A DNA stretch of 64,000 nt. It comes from Ricinus communis (lineage: Eukaryota > Streptophyta > Magnoliopsida > Malpighiales > Euphorbiaceae). Below, one piece after another: positions 24,778 through 37,443 of the stretch. The stretch lies in assembly GCF_019578655.1 (NCBI RefSeq), contig NC_063263.1:16863001-16927000 (forward strand), in the 5' to 3' direction. The translations under genes were made by a program, and so were the position numbers. Below the pieces are notes generated by a model that worked only from the letters and a program-made list of their open reading frames with translations, ran no database searches and was not told where the DNA came from. Each line of letters opens with the position of its first letter. Position 1 is the stretch's first letter.

Positions 24778-25681
24778 TATATTATTGGGCACTTAACTTT
24801 ATACTAAATTTTAATTTGGTCATATATTTTTTTATTTCATTATAGTCATTTAATTTTAAGTTGGATAACATATTAGTCACTTATCTGAAATCTAGTGATT
24901 TAATTCGCTAGAATAATTACATGTCTAAAAGCATTCACTATTCTAGTCATTAAACCATTTCACCAAACTATTAACTTAATCCAAAATCAAATACAACTTT
25001 AGACTTCATAAATCCTCTAATAATAGATCTTGGCTATAGTTTTTTTCCTTGTTTTTTTTTCATTTTTATTTATTATTACAATAATATTTTATTTTTTCAG
25101 CTTAATTAATCAATATTAATTAATTTTTTCTTTTATCAAGATATTATTTTTACAGTACAAAAAAATAATAATAATATCAATAAATAAAAAATAGTGAAAA
25201 ATAAAAAATGGAAGAGTGTTAAATCATTATAATTAATAATATTTTTACATTTATTTTTATTTAAGCTATCATTTCCTTTATGTTTCTTACATATCACATG
25301 TCTATTTGAGGATGTATGATTAGTTCTTATTTAGTGCAAAAGCTTCAATATTAAACGAGTGCCTAACCACCAAATTAATTAAATCTGAATGTTAATTGTA
25401 AAATAATGAATATTGTAGAACTTCCAGTATATAAGAGCATCTTTTCCTAGTTGTCTACGACGCTAGGCCATTTAAATTAACTTTTAAAAATTGAGATGCA
25501 ATGCTTCGCTCAAAGTTTTAGAATTAGAGATTTCATTTTTTTTTTTTGCAATGAATAAATCACCAAATTTCAAATAAGTGACCAATTTGTTACCTAATTT
25601 AAAATTAAACGACATTAATAAAATAGAAAAAATTATATGACCAAAATGAAATTTAGTATAAAGTAAATGATCATTGGTATA
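24778..25681. mobile_element. About 900-bp element with about 125-bp terminal inverted repeats
   Basis: The left arm 24785-24908 and the reverse complement of the right arm 25551-25678 align closely: both contain CTTTATACTAAATTT, then TTTGGTCATATA, GTTTAATTTTAA or TCATTTAATTTTAA, and GTCACTTAT.TGAAAT.T.GTGATTTA. The interior (about 640 bp) is AT-rich with no reading frame of note. It looks like a non-autonomous DNA transposon. Borders are approximate and a target-site duplication was not resolved. Confidence 0.6.
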
Positions 25682-27140
25682 GTTATTCTGATATTTTGTT
25701 GATATTTAATTGATGTTAAAAGATATATGATTGATATCTAGTTGATATTTGGTTAATTTTCAGAACTATAAATAATTGTCTGAAGTCATTTTTTCTGAAA
25801 TTGTTATTTCTGAAATGGAAGAGATATACAAATGCAACCTCATCAATATCAAACATTAAAGGAACTAAAGAAATAAAACTAATAAACTGCTTGGATAATG
25901 TGGTATGGAAGAATAATGGGAAATGGGATGGCGAAAGCATGGACTCAATTAATTAACTAATGTATAAGTCCACAAAATTGACAAAATCTCTTAATAAATG
26001 GTAACAACATTTTATTTTTATTTTTTTGTATCAAATTTTCTCTTCACAATAATAGATCCATTAATTTAATTCTTTTATATGAATGTAAAAAAAAATGGAT
26101 ATATCTTCTCATTTAGCTTATGTTTTTCTAAGAGATTAGATGTAATTTACAAGAACACTGTATCTGCAAGTCAATAGAATAATTGATATTATGGATTTCT
26201 TACTTTCCATGGTGAGAAGATCCCAAAAAGATTCTCTCACTGCTTTTATGCTATTTTTTTTTTTCCTTTTCTTTTCTTAATTTGTTGGGTGTTTAATATG
26301 AACATTTCCCATCAATCTATCTTAATATTTTAATTCTTATATCTTTAATTAATTTTTTAAAATTATTTAAAAAATTTATCAGCGTCTAATGCACGTATGT
26401 ACCTGGACCGAACCAGGCATGCTTACATGGCAGAATACATGTTATAAGAATAAAGGGAAAAGAGGATTATATCTTTAAAAGTCCTGGCTTTGATTTTCTC
26501 TTTCGGTGAGGCGCTTTTCTTTGCCATCAGATAATGTCCTCTTCTAGTTTGTAATGGCTCTTGTGCTTACAAAAGACCGGCTTGGCATTATTTTGTGAGA
26601 TATTTCAATTTATAAATATTTATTGTTGTCCTTTTATTTTTATTTAGATAAGGTTTCCAAAAATTGAATGTCAGGCAAAAAAGTTCAAAAATCAAAGCTA
26701 AACCTAAAACTGGCTCAAAAGTGCCGGATTGCAATATGTATAATACTCGTCGATTTAAGATTGTAATGACCAATGGTCTATGCTTGGAATTAACATCGAG
26801 TTTTGATAGAAATAAAAATAATATATTTTATTAATCAATGATTATCTAATCAAATATTTAATTATATTAATCAATATTATTAATTTTATTTTATAAAATT
26901 AAATTGATAATTACAATTTAATAAAAAATTTCATATTTAAAAAATAATAATAAAATAACAATTTTTTAATGTTATTGACTTTTTAAAAATTTTAAAATTT
27001 TATTAATGTAATAAAGATTAAATTGTTTTAAAATTATTTATTAATTAATTTAATATTTATATAAATTAATTTATCGATATAATTAATATTACTATTTATT
27101 AGAATTAAATAATACTACTCAATTAAAAAATTAATTTATT
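25682..27140. other. AT-rich intergenic DNA
   Basis: No gene supported. Minus-strand reading frames near 25716-25940 and 26588-26773 lack recognisable features. Composition falls to almost pure A/T from about 26810. Confidence 0.5.
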
Positions 27141-27142
27141 AT

Positions 27143-27290
27143 TAAATATGATATTAAAAATATAATTTAGAAGATTATTTTTTAAAATTAAAATTATTAT
27201 TTAACTATACAATTAATTTATTAGTTAATATAATATTAAATTACTATATTATTTCTTAAAATGTAATTAACATCATTATCTCATTAAGAA
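27143..27290. repeat. Dispersed AT-rich repeat, copy A
   Basis: Shares GATATTAAAAATATAATTT and TTAATTTATTAGTTAATATA-type blocks, in the same order and orientation, with copy B at about 59246-59370. The similarity covers roughly 130 bp with gaps. Low-complexity composition makes exact limits unsafe. Confidence 0.4.
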
Positions 27291-27513
27291 ATTATTTTAT
27301 TAGTCAATATAATATTAAAATATAATTAATATTTTATTTATTTAGATCGAGTTTAATTAGAAATTTAATTTATGAATCAATAAATTTATAAAAAAATAAT
27401 AAAATCACACACAACCTCGAATTCCATATGTTAAAAGTGAATATATATGTCAAAATAAAAATTTTATGTGCCGAAATTAAGCATATATGTCAAGACAATT
27501 TTAAATCTCGAAA

Positions 27514-27516
<3 letters not shown>

Positions 27517-27568
<52 letters not shown>
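27517..27568. repeat. (AT)n microsatellite, about 52 bp
   Basis: Uninterrupted AT dinucleotide repeat in the gene-poor block. Confidence 0.95.
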
Positions 27569-27570
<2 letters not shown>

Positions 27571-27835
27571 TTTATTATAAATAAATTTATGAAATATACA
27601 TCATATATTATTATATTTATATTTATATTATTTTTAAAATTTAAAAATTACTTTTACAAAAAGTAAATAAATTAATATTTTTCAAATGAAACTTACAAAA
27701 ATTATAAAAAAAAATGTTAAATAAAAAGCTTCAATATCCTTTTTCAACACAATCACAAACACATCCTACAATATCTTCTTCTACCTCTCTGGATTTAATG
27801 TCCTAAATGTGAAATACATGTTATCTTTTTTATTG

Positions 27836-28070
27836 AAGGGACAAGGCTCCGTTTGTTTCGTTGAGAATAGTTTATTTCTAAAAATCTCTTTTAGAAAACA
27901 TATATTAAGAAAAAAAACTTGTTTTCCATTGGCTAGTTTACGAGAAAATATAGAATTAGTGTCTGACGTGTTCTTAAACAAATTTATTTCTTATTAAAAA
28001 TATTTAGAAATAAAAAATTAATATTTTTTATTTATAACTAAGGCTCTATTTGTTTGTGAAAAATACTTTT
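27836..28070. mobile_element. Possible hAT-like MITE remnant
   Basis: Two direct copies of an AAGGCTC(C/T)(G/A)TTTGTTT block occur at about 27843 and 28041. This is a typical outer end of plant hAT-type MITEs. Because the copies are direct and not inverted, this may be two truncated insertions and not one complete element. Confidence 0.3.
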
Positions 28071-29280
28071 GGGCGTTTAATAAATATAGATTCTTCTTTT
28101 TTTTTTTTTAGTTTTTTTTTTCAAAAATTTCATAATTCATGAAATTTTTAATACTGTTTATAGTATTCATGGTAATATCAAAGTAATTGAAGAAAATTTT
28201 CTATTATTTTTGTAATTAGACTCATTGAAAGACTAAAAAGATTAATGTTAAACATTAAAGCAACCGAAGAATATGAAAATGAAATTATTTTATTAATACT
28301 TTTTAACTATGCTTTTTAAAATTCTAATTTATGGAGGAATTCTAAAAGCTAGAAAAGTGGGTTGGGTAGGAGACAAGGGGCAGTAGCTTACAGAAACAAG
28401 CCAAATGTCAATGTGGTCCACTGGTAAGTAATAAGAGCTGAGATCTCTGCAGGTTTGCTCTTCTCTTTGCTGTGCCATCTAACCTTGTCGTTTAGTAGGG
28501 CATGGAGAAATTAATTAGTTTGTGATGACAAATAAGCAACGCTCCTCTGATTAGACATGGCTGAACTTCAAAATAATAATAATATTAGGCCTATTATTCT
28601 GAATATGAAAGTTTTATTTGCTCTGTCAGAAATTGGAAAAAGAAAATAATAATTCTCTTTCAGTGTTTATTAGTTTTTGCACTTTGCACCTGTAATTATT
28701 ATTCTTCTGAAAAGTTTGTTTGCAACAGAACTTACTCCAAAACATGATAACTTGTATCTTTTTCTTTTTCTTTTTTCCAACGGAAATGATGATGATGAAT
28801 TATTAATACTAAGGATGATTAGGTACGTCCCTGACCTGAAGGAGGAGCCTCTCTAGTTCCTCCGGAATATCAGAATGTCCCAACTTGGAATGGTGGAACC
28901 CCTTTGCTGTGCTGCTGACCGACCAGTAAATGAGTCAGATTAATAAGCCAACCCACCTTACTATTTCTAAAATGGTTTGCTTGTTTGACTGCATTTTAAC
29001 CATGTCCTTGCAACCTAAAGCCTCTCCTGTTTTATGAGACTTGGAAAAAAAGAAAAAAACCTGAAGAAACTGAAACATCATTTCAAAACTGTAGAAGATT
29101 TTCAATTTTTGATTTCGGTTTTGGTTTCTATCCATTCGTGATGAGTGGTAATTATATTCGAGTAACTTTTTAATAGGTACTTTGGTATGGGAATGGTGTA
29201 ATGACTCATCCAATGTGGAGCTCAATTTGGAAGTTAATTCGTGCTTAGTAAGACTGGAGTTTTCATATGAAAATCCTTCA
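28071..29280. other. Intergenic, no supported gene
   Basis: Mixed composition with a GC-richer patch at about 28820-28930. A 96-codon minus-strand frame at 28935-29225 has no recognisable domain and is biased in composition. Confidence 0.4.
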
Positions 29281-29600
29281 TCAACAGGTTGACAGTAGGG
29301 GATGGGGGGAAGCCTTCAAGAAGGGAGTTTTCCAGGCTAATGGAACTTGTCTTAAATGTGGAAAATTCACAATACTACCAGAGCTATGATTCTGAAAACT
29401 ATATACCTACAAATGGCAATCTAATTAGGCAGGAGAAATGGGTTACTCAGGTCATTTTTAAGGGGATCCAAATTGGTGGCAGATGCTGTTTAAGGTAAAC
29501 TTCTTCCCCTCCTCAAGAACTGCCAGTTGCTGCGGATGGTATCATTTCTTTGGATCATCAAGCTTCAAAAATGCTGAGATCTTTTTCCATTATTTGGTTT
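29281..29600 (+). pseudogene. Unidentified coding-like relic
   Basis: Plus-strand frames here have balanced composition unlike the surroundings. One reads GWGEAFKKGVFQANGTCLKC, followed after stops by GDPNWWQMLFKV and CCGWYHFFGSSSFKNAEIFF. Stops interrupt every frame. The family is not recognised, and it could be chance or an old gene fragment. Confidence 0.2.
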
Positions 29601-30479
29601 TTCTAGAATTCGTTGAGTTCTTTAGCCACGTTCTACGGAGTTAAGACGGAAATTTAGATTTGAAAACGTACTTTTATTAAAAAGATTAAAGAATTAAATT
29701 ATTTTTAAGTTTCAGTCTTTTCATACTTTTTAAGTTTCTATTCAGACAGATATTATCACATATATATTAAAATCAGAAGTCAAGACATGTTTGAATAAAT
29801 CAACTATAGCAGACACATTTTACTAAGGTTCAAACTAGAAGGAGAAGAGCTGTTTATCCCCAACTTATATAAGAAGAACCTTTTCACAACAAGTCTTAAT
29901 TACTTCCAACAGATGCCTCCGAGCCCAAAAGCTTCGTTCGTGGGGTTTGCTCATCCTCTAGAGCCTCCATTAATCAACCTTAGTTACAGAGACCGATTTA
30001 TCCCATAATTCTTTTTTTTTTAGCAATTAGATCCCAAATAAATGCAGTAACTGCTGCTTAATTCCATTATATAATCTTTTTCGAACCAAATCTCTCTGAT
30101 ATTCTGGCTTAAGCTACTGGCCTCCGAGCTTACTACTATTAGAACCTCTCCGTAAGAAACCTCTGCACAATCTTTTTTCAGCTTTCGCAAATTTACTAAC
30201 TAGTTGGGGCCTGCCAGCATAAGAAGAGAGGCTTTTGACGGTCCAAGATTATATTGATTATTCGAGTAATCCTGGTGATCAAAGCACTGCAGTGGTCTTT
30301 ATTTAGTCTTGTAAAAGTGAAAGGGAACAGCGAGATAATTAGTTAGAAGGCTTTCTCTCCAAAACTCAAATGCTGCAAAATATTTATTTTCAATATTATC
30401 CTGAATACCAGAGAAATAAACTGGACTCTCTCATTACTAACTAAGAGCAAGTTTAATCTTTTGAATAATCATCATATCT
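29601..30479. other. Intergenic, no supported gene
   Basis: Moderately AT-rich without a long reading frame. The patch at 29910-30010 has balanced composition but only a 31-codon open stretch. Confidence 0.4.
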
Positions 30480-30900
30480 TTTATGGCTGAAAATGAAAAA
30501 GTTCATCTGCAAAACACCAAAGGTTGAGCTTCAAAACCTGGCAACTGACATGATATTTGAAAATTCTCACTATACAGCACATTGAAATCCCATGTAAGGT
30601 AATCCAAGCATTATTTGCATAACCAATATAAAAGAGGAGAGACATGAGATTTCCTTGTCTGAGACCTCTTTTGCTACCAAACGAACCCATTTATCATCAG
30701 GGAGAACCAGGATATATCCTATCAGTAATACCAGACATAACCAACATTGCAAAAGTGAGCAGGAAATTGTAGATGGAAGCAATTAACTCCGTAATGAAAT
30801 CTCAAACTCATAAATAAACAACCAGAATGATCAGAGAAACAGCTGAAGGAAGCTTTACCTCTTCTTCTGAAACTACATAAGTGCATATATGATTTTGCTT
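30480..30900 (-). mobile_element. LINE-type reverse transcriptase relic
   Basis: On the minus strand, GSFGSKRGLRQGN (about 30640-30690) matches the plant LINE 'G.F..KRGLRQGDPLSP' box. LLNLWCFADE-like residues (LKLNLWCFADELFHF, about 30490-30535) match the 'L.HLCFADDL..F' catalytic box, with the second Asp changed to Glu. Between them YHVSCQVLKL corresponds to 'fHp.C..l.l'. Upstream, FSLMINGFVW resembles the block preceding GKRGLRQG, but in a shifted frame. Broken by frameshifts; no poly(A) tail or target-site duplication was recognised. Confidence 0.6.
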
Positions 30901-31800
30901 TGTTTTCTTTTGAGAACAAAGACATCATTATAATATATGTTTCCCTGTTTTGAATCCCTAAAAATTTCAGAGAATAGTGTAGCTAGGTGCTTAGCTGATA
31001 AGCTTAAAGCAAGGAGTCTTCTTATTGCTGGGGTTTCTTCTTCCTCCCAACCCCCCAAGCTGAGCTGTGGACTCTTCTTTGTAAATTGTAATGATTTTTC
31101 CATCTAATATATTTCATTTTCCTTCCAAGAAGAAAACATGACTAATCTTTATTCGAAATATATAAAAAATATCAATTTCTTTTTATTTTACTAATATTTT
31201 CAATCGGTATTTTTATTATTATTATTTATAATTAAAATAATAATAATAACTAATTCTTCTTAAAAATAATTCGATAAATATAATTATTGTACCGTATATA
31301 AAGATAATTTTTTATTAGACATTGCCTCTAATTTAATTTTTTTCATAAAAGAAATTTATCATTTGAAGATTAAGTTAGTTTTATCAAATTCCATTGGCTT
31401 TAACGTTATTTCCAATTCAAATATGAAATTAAAATGGTCATATTACTTAATTTAAACGTGATATGAATAAAAATGGATGAAATTGCATAATTGGTAAAAA
31501 GATAGCAGTAAGTGACACTCTCTAAAATTGATTTTATTTATTTTTTCTTGTTAGTGAAGAAGAAAAAGAAGAAGAAAGAAATTGGACTCTACTTCGAAAG
31601 TCCGGAATGAGAAGAGTCGAGCTTACCCGGACGTAAAAGAGGGTTGAAAAACAATTAAATCTTACACAACTCATGAAACGACAAACGCCATAATAGTGTG
31701 TTTCTCCGTTTTGTATTGTCATATTTCTAACACTCTCTCTTCTGCAAATAAATAAACAACAAATAAAAGAAGATAGAATATCGCCAACTGCTCATTACAG
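30901..31800. other. AT-rich spacer upstream of the ICR gene
   Basis: No gene supported. Short minus-strand frames have no features. The promoter of the ICR gene is expected near its right end. Confidence 0.4.
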
Positions 31801-33420
31801 AGAGAAAGAAGCCAAAATTCAGAACCTGATTATAGTTTTCCACTACTACCAAAATAACTTCTTTCTACAGAACAATACCCTTTTGCATTCTCTTTCTCCT
31901 TCTTACGATAAAATATCTAAACAAAACCTCATTTGTCAAGCTTAATTGCTGCATTTATTTGGTTTTTATAAGGTCAGTAACATTGTACTCTCTCTTTCTT
32001 CTTTTTCTTGCCTTTCTCTTTTTTCCTTCTTCAAATGTTTGATTTCTTAGAATATTCAAGAGAGGTTGAAGGTAAAGATAATGTCTTTATTGCAAAACTC
32101 ATTTTTCTAAAGCATACCCAGAACTTAAAACAGTAATTTTAAGTGTTTATCTTACTTTTTCCAATTTTTTTCCCGCATTCTTTCTCGGTTACCAAACAAG
32201 AAAAGTTCTTTTTCGTTTATTGTATTTCCTTAACTGATACCATGATTTTCTTTTTGAAATTTGCTCTGTTTGTTTAATTTTCCTGTCCAACAACTGCAAT
32301 GATGCTCCTTTTGAAGTCCTTTTGATGAGAATTCAGCTTTTTCTTTTTTTTTTTTTACCTTGAAAAGTCGTTTTATAATCTGATAATGTAGTAGTAGTCT
32401 TCGATTTTCGAGTCTTAAAAAGCTTGAAGCTTGTAGTAGTCTATTTCTATTTTTTTTACAGTTTAGTTTTGTCAATTCAAAGGACCCAAAGAAGGGAGCA
32501 AAAGAGAAAAGCAAAGCAAAATCGAATCTAGTAAAGGCTGATCATTTACCTTTTTTTCAAAAAAAAATTTCTCATTTCTGCTGTATATTTATTTATTTAT
32601 TTTTTCTTTTGTTTAAGATCTCTATTTCACTTGTCTGTTGCTGACTGTATTCATTTTATGTTTGTTTCCTAGGAAAATATTCTCTTGGAAACATTTTACC
32701 TGTGGAAAGAAAGTAACTACTAGTTACTAGTTAGTAGTTACTAGTGGTTTTCCTGGCTTCTCTTTAGACAAAATGAGTGCGGGTTTGAGAGGGTCCTGAA
32801 AACATTTATTCATTTTCTTCAAAGGTTTTCAACCCTTTGAATCTAACAAGCCCCACAGATAAACATCAGCGAAGGCTCCTAAATTCACGGCCAAAGTGGA
32901 GGGGGAGTACAAAGTTACTCAATTGCCCTTATGGTCTCTGCAACTGTAGTAGTCCATTAGGAGTATTTGTGTAACTTTAGCACTACCTGGCATTATGTTT
33001 GTAGGACCCTTTATGACTAAAATTATGTTTTCATGAGGTTGTTATGAGATTGATGGTGTAGCATTATGGATAAAGAAAAGATATGAAATGGGCAAGCCCT
33101 GATTGGTAAACAAATTGATAGTTTCATATGTGCTCTTTAGGCTTTTCTTACTGTTGTTTTGATATGAATGGTTGGCCATGGCCAACAATATCTTTTGCTT
33201 TTATTGCTGCATATATGATGATGAGAAGATGTTGCTCTACATGATATCATTTATTGCTTCGTGGACCATTCACATTGGATTCTTTTGCCCCAACTTGTAA
33301 ACTTTTCTGGTATGTTACAGGTTTTGTGGGTCAGGGAGCATTGAAGTAGAGAAGTGAAAGCTCAAAATAGGCATACCGCCATTTTCCACTTTGTGCCCAT
33401 AAGGGTATAGTTAAAAAATT
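31800..33420 (+). other. Probable 5' leader of the ICR gene with a long UTR intron
   Basis: A donor-like AG|GTCAGT at 31973 and a clean acceptor (TATGTTACAG) ending at 33320 would bound a roughly 1.35-kb intron in the 5' UTR. The last leader part, 33321-33420, precedes the ATG. Inside the intron are TAACTACTA/TAGTAGTTA inverted repeats (32714-32722 and 32732-32740) and the perfect 16-bp palindrome GTTGGCCATGGCCAAC (33171-33186). The leader structure is inferred. Confidence 0.4.
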
Positions 33421-36400
33421 ATGCAGACTCCAAAAGGAAGGTACTTCTCTTCCCTTTTGAGTCTTCTCCTCCTTGTTCTTGCTTTGTTGTCTAAGGTGTG
33501 CGTAATTGAATTTTTAAGCTAAATTCTTATCTCTTGTTTCCTTATACAGTACTTTTTTTGGTTTAGTTAAATGCTAATGAGGTGCAATAAAGATCTTTGC
33601 TGTTAATTGATGGGTCATGGTTGTAACGTGATATTGTTAAATGCTTTCTTTCTTATCCTCGCCAGTGAAGTCTCTTTCTATCTCTCTGATGTTTTTGGGA
33701 CTGTGAGACCTTTCACATTTATATTTGTGGTTTGTCCTATTTCTCTACAAAAACTTTCACTATCAAAGATGCAATTGATGTCTATTTTTGCTGGTGAGAT
33801 GTTTCTAATACCTGTGCAATGTGATTCATTCCTCCCCTCAGCATCAAAACAAAGATTTTACTTTTCTTTGTCTCTTGCATTAAGTTGAGGCGGTGGTGGT
33901 GCATCTTTGTGGGCCTTAAATTGTGAAATTTTGTATTGCTGAGGGCCATCTCTTTAAATAATTGTTGGTCAGCTTGATGGTTTGTCATTAAATAGATTTG
34001 ATTCACATTGTTCAATTTATTGAACTTGTGAAGGAATTCATTTGAATCTAGAAGTTCAGTATTTTCTTTTCTTTTCTTTTAAATGACATTTTCATTGTTC
34101 TTGCCTAGTGAGGCATTGCTAATGCCCCTTCATTTGTCTAGGTATGACGTTATTTGTTTTAGGAAGTATATTGATTTCAAGAATAGGTTTTTAACAGTAC
34201 AAAACCTGGAGTTGTTTAATGCTTTCAAGCCAAAACTCCCTAGTGCTTACCATGATAATCAAATTAGAATAAAGAAAACAATGGCCGTTGATCTGGTCGG
34301 ACATCTTTTTGGTCAAAGCTAGCTAGTCATAAAGGAAAATATTTTGAAAGAAGAAAAGTTGTTTTTGTATTAAAAGCCACTCAGAAGTTTATCTTATTCT
34401 CTGTTTAGTTTGAAGTATAGGATTATTGGCTAAACCAAGCACTTGATTTTTGAGGGACTAGGGTAATTAATTTCTGTAAATACTGGCAATTAAGCAATTG
34501 AACATGCATGGTACTGACATATCAAATTCGTGGGCTCTATTTCATTAGACAAGGCCATTATTTTGTATTTTGTGGATTCTTTATTTTGTTATGGTCCTAA
34601 GACTATTTAGTTCCTAATATCTCTAGGATGACAAAACTTGCTTCTGATTCTTATTCATTATAGCTTTGCTTTCATAGCTTATCAGTCTACCGAGTATTTC
34701 TTTCTGCTTGCTCTGACTTTCCTAAATTGTGTAACTGTAAATATCAATTTCTACCCCAGCCATCGGTTGGAACCTAAATGTGGTCTAAATTAACATGATC
34801 TGTAGGACCTGTCAACTTCTGTCAGTCATATATTAACTCAATATACTGTTCCTGAGACATTAGATGTGAGGATTTTCCTATAATTTTATGCTTGTTGGTA
34901 AAGTTGATGCATTACATATCCTGTTGTAATTTGCTGATTTTGATAGCAGAAGTGGCTCCTCAGAAGCTCTGCAAAAAGTCCGTCCTCAAGCTGTACGCCA
35001 ACTGAAAACAACAGGACTAGAGTTTGACTCTGCATCTTCATCAAATCAGACTAGAACTCCAAAAGATAGAAGCCCTAAAGTCGTTGATCGCCGGTCACCC
35101 AGAAGCCCAGTGACTGAGGTACTCCATTTACTGCTACCATAAATCTTTCTGTTAATATCAAAATATAAACAATTGTTAGGCGAGCTCATAAAAAATAAAT
35201 AATTGAGGGTGGAGTTAAGCTGTGTTTATAGTTCAAAATGCATATAATCAAGTATCTGGAGTTGACTTTGTCAGCTTGTCCCTTAATTTTCTTGATGCAT
35301 TGAAGAATGAAGCTATATCTTTAGCAATCTTTTTTTTTTTTTTTGGGTTTTCTCTATTTGACAACTTATTTGTATTAGCAGGTGTTGCATTTTTTCGTTG
35401 TTTCTGGATACTTGGAACAATTAGGGCAACGAATAAAGATATGTTCTCTTGCATGAATGATTCATTGACCTAAAAGGCTCATCATGTTAGGTGAAGCATT
35501 ACTTTCAGCTTTTGGGAACAGAAAGTTTTATATGACCATAATGATAGTTTCTTTCAGAAATAGATGTAGGTGCATTGCTAAAGTATGCAGAATTTTCCCT
35601 GCCAGCTTTTTACAATTCTGGTTACATTAATTTTGGGATTTGGTGTTGCCATTCTTCACTCTGTCCTGGTATTTATTATTGCGAAAATAAATAATAGGAC
35701 CGAGAAATGTCCTCTATCAATGCTAGAGCTATTGATTATCAGATAAGTTCCTAATGTTCGTCTATCTTCTTGCTCCAGAAGAAGCGGCCAAGCAGAATAT
35801 CTGAATTGGAATCTCAGGTTTCTCACCTTCAGGAGGAACTTAAAAGGGCTAAGGACCAGCTAAGTTTATCAGAATCATGGAAGAAGGAAGCTGTGGAAGA
35901 TGCCGAGGAGTCCAAGAAAAAACTATTAGCCATATCTTCAAAGCTAGAAGAGTCGCAGAAGCAACTCCTTGAATTCTCTGCTTCTGAAGAAGCTCGTGTT
36001 ATTGACCTTCAAAAAGTTACGCAAGAACAAGATCAAGCATGGCAGTCTGAGCTTGAGGCTACCAAACAGCAGCACCCAGTTGACTCAGCTGCATTGGCCT
36101 CTGCCTTGAGTGAAATCCAACAGCTGAAGCTTCAGCTTGAGATGGTAGCTGAATCTGGCGCTGCCCAGAACAAGCATACAGAATCAGCAGATGTGGAGCT
36201 CCAGACTTTGAGAGCAAATCTAATGGATACTCTTTCTCTTGTGGAGAACATGAAGAACCAGCTACAGGATACCAAAGACTCGGAGGCCCAGGCCCAAGCA
36301 TTGGCTAGTGAAACCCTACTGCAACTGGAGACTGCAAAGAAATCTGTTGAGGCACTCAGATCAGATGGTTCAAAAGCTATTGAAGCTTATAACTCCATTG

Positions 36401-37443
36401 CTTCAGAGTTAGATCAGTCGAGGGCACGTGTGAAGCTACTGGAAGGACTTGTTCTCAAACTTGAGGCAGACTTACATAATGCCAATGGTAGCATATTTCT
36501 AGATTCTGCAAATGTCCATGAGGAGGCCATTGTTGAAAATCAAAGGTCACAAGAAGCAAACCAGCTTGAAGCAGAGGTTAGTTCCTTGAAATCTGAGGTA
36601 GGACAGTTGAGATCCTCGCTGCAGGCTGCTGAGACCAAATCCCAAGAAGAACAAAATAACAGCACAGCGCAGATAAAAAGTGCTTATGAGCTGGTGGAAC
36701 AGATAAAAACTGAATCTCTTCTCAAAGAGTCTGAGCTGGAGGCAGAACTAAAGCAAACAAAAGCTGATATTGAAGAATTGAAGGCGGACCTTATGGATAA
36801 GGAAACTGAACTGCAAGGAATTTCAGAGGAGAACGAAGTGCTGAATATGAAACTTAAGAACATCTTATCTTGCCGAGGAGAATCTGAACTAGAGAATGAA
36901 ATTAGAAAACTGAAGGAAAATGTTGCTGACTTAAAGGCAAGTCTAATGGATAAGGAGACAGAACTGCAGAATATACTGGAGCAAAATGAGATACTGAAGG
37001 TGGAAATTAGTAAAAGGGAAATGAATGGGACAAATGAGATGGATGTAGAATTGGAAGTGGCAAGGGCTGCTGAGAGAGAGGCTCTCATGAAGCTTGGCTT
37101 TATGATGGAGGAGGCAGATAGAAGCAATAAAAAGGTTGCGAGGGTGACTGAGCAACTTGAGGCCTCACAGGCAGCTAATTCTGAAATGGAGGCAGAGTTG
37201 AGAAGGCTAAAGGTGCAGTCTGACCAGTGGAGAAAGGCTGCAGAGGCAGCTGCCGCTATGCTTTCTGCAGGAAATAATGGGAGATTCATGGAGAGAACTG
37301 GTTCACTGGACAGCAGCTATAATCCTGCTACAGGAAGGATTGGTTCACCTTACAATGAAGACATGGATGATGATCTGTTAAAGAAGAAAAATGGAAATAT
37401 GCTGAAGAAGATTGGGGTCTTGTGGAAGAAGCCTCAGAAATAG
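33421..37443 (+). CDS. ICR/RIP coiled-coil ROP-interacting protein
   Basis: Scaffold that binds active ROP (plant Rho) GTPases at the plasma membrane and influences polarity, trafficking and microtubules. Exons: 33421-33440, 34950-35118, 35779-37443; 617 aa. The N-terminus [15 protein letters not shown] matches the family start and is split by the 1.5-kb first intron. A Ser/Pro/Arg-rich region follows ([17 protein letters not shown]). The family block [20 protein letters not shown] opens exon 3, and long heptad-repeat coiled coil runs to about residue 550. Near-duplicated segments ([13 protein letters not shown] and [14 protein letters not shown]) sit in its C-terminal half. The conserved [13 protein letters not shown] motif begins at residue 546, and the tail is basic ([13 protein letters not shown]). 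As recalled, the Arabidopsis counterpart RIP5 sits between TET4 and a Dof gene, as here. Antisense reading frames over exon 3 are shadows. Confidence 0.92.

Noticed and set aside
28935..29225. 96-codon minus-strand frame
   Set aside because: No recognised motif, biased composition, and no supporting start context or neighbouring exon.
36684..37289. 201-codon minus-strand reading frame opposite the ICR gene
   Set aside because: It is the antisense shadow of a Glu/Lys/Leu-rich coiled-coil exon, which reads as Ser/Phe/Leu on the other strand. It has no domain of its own.
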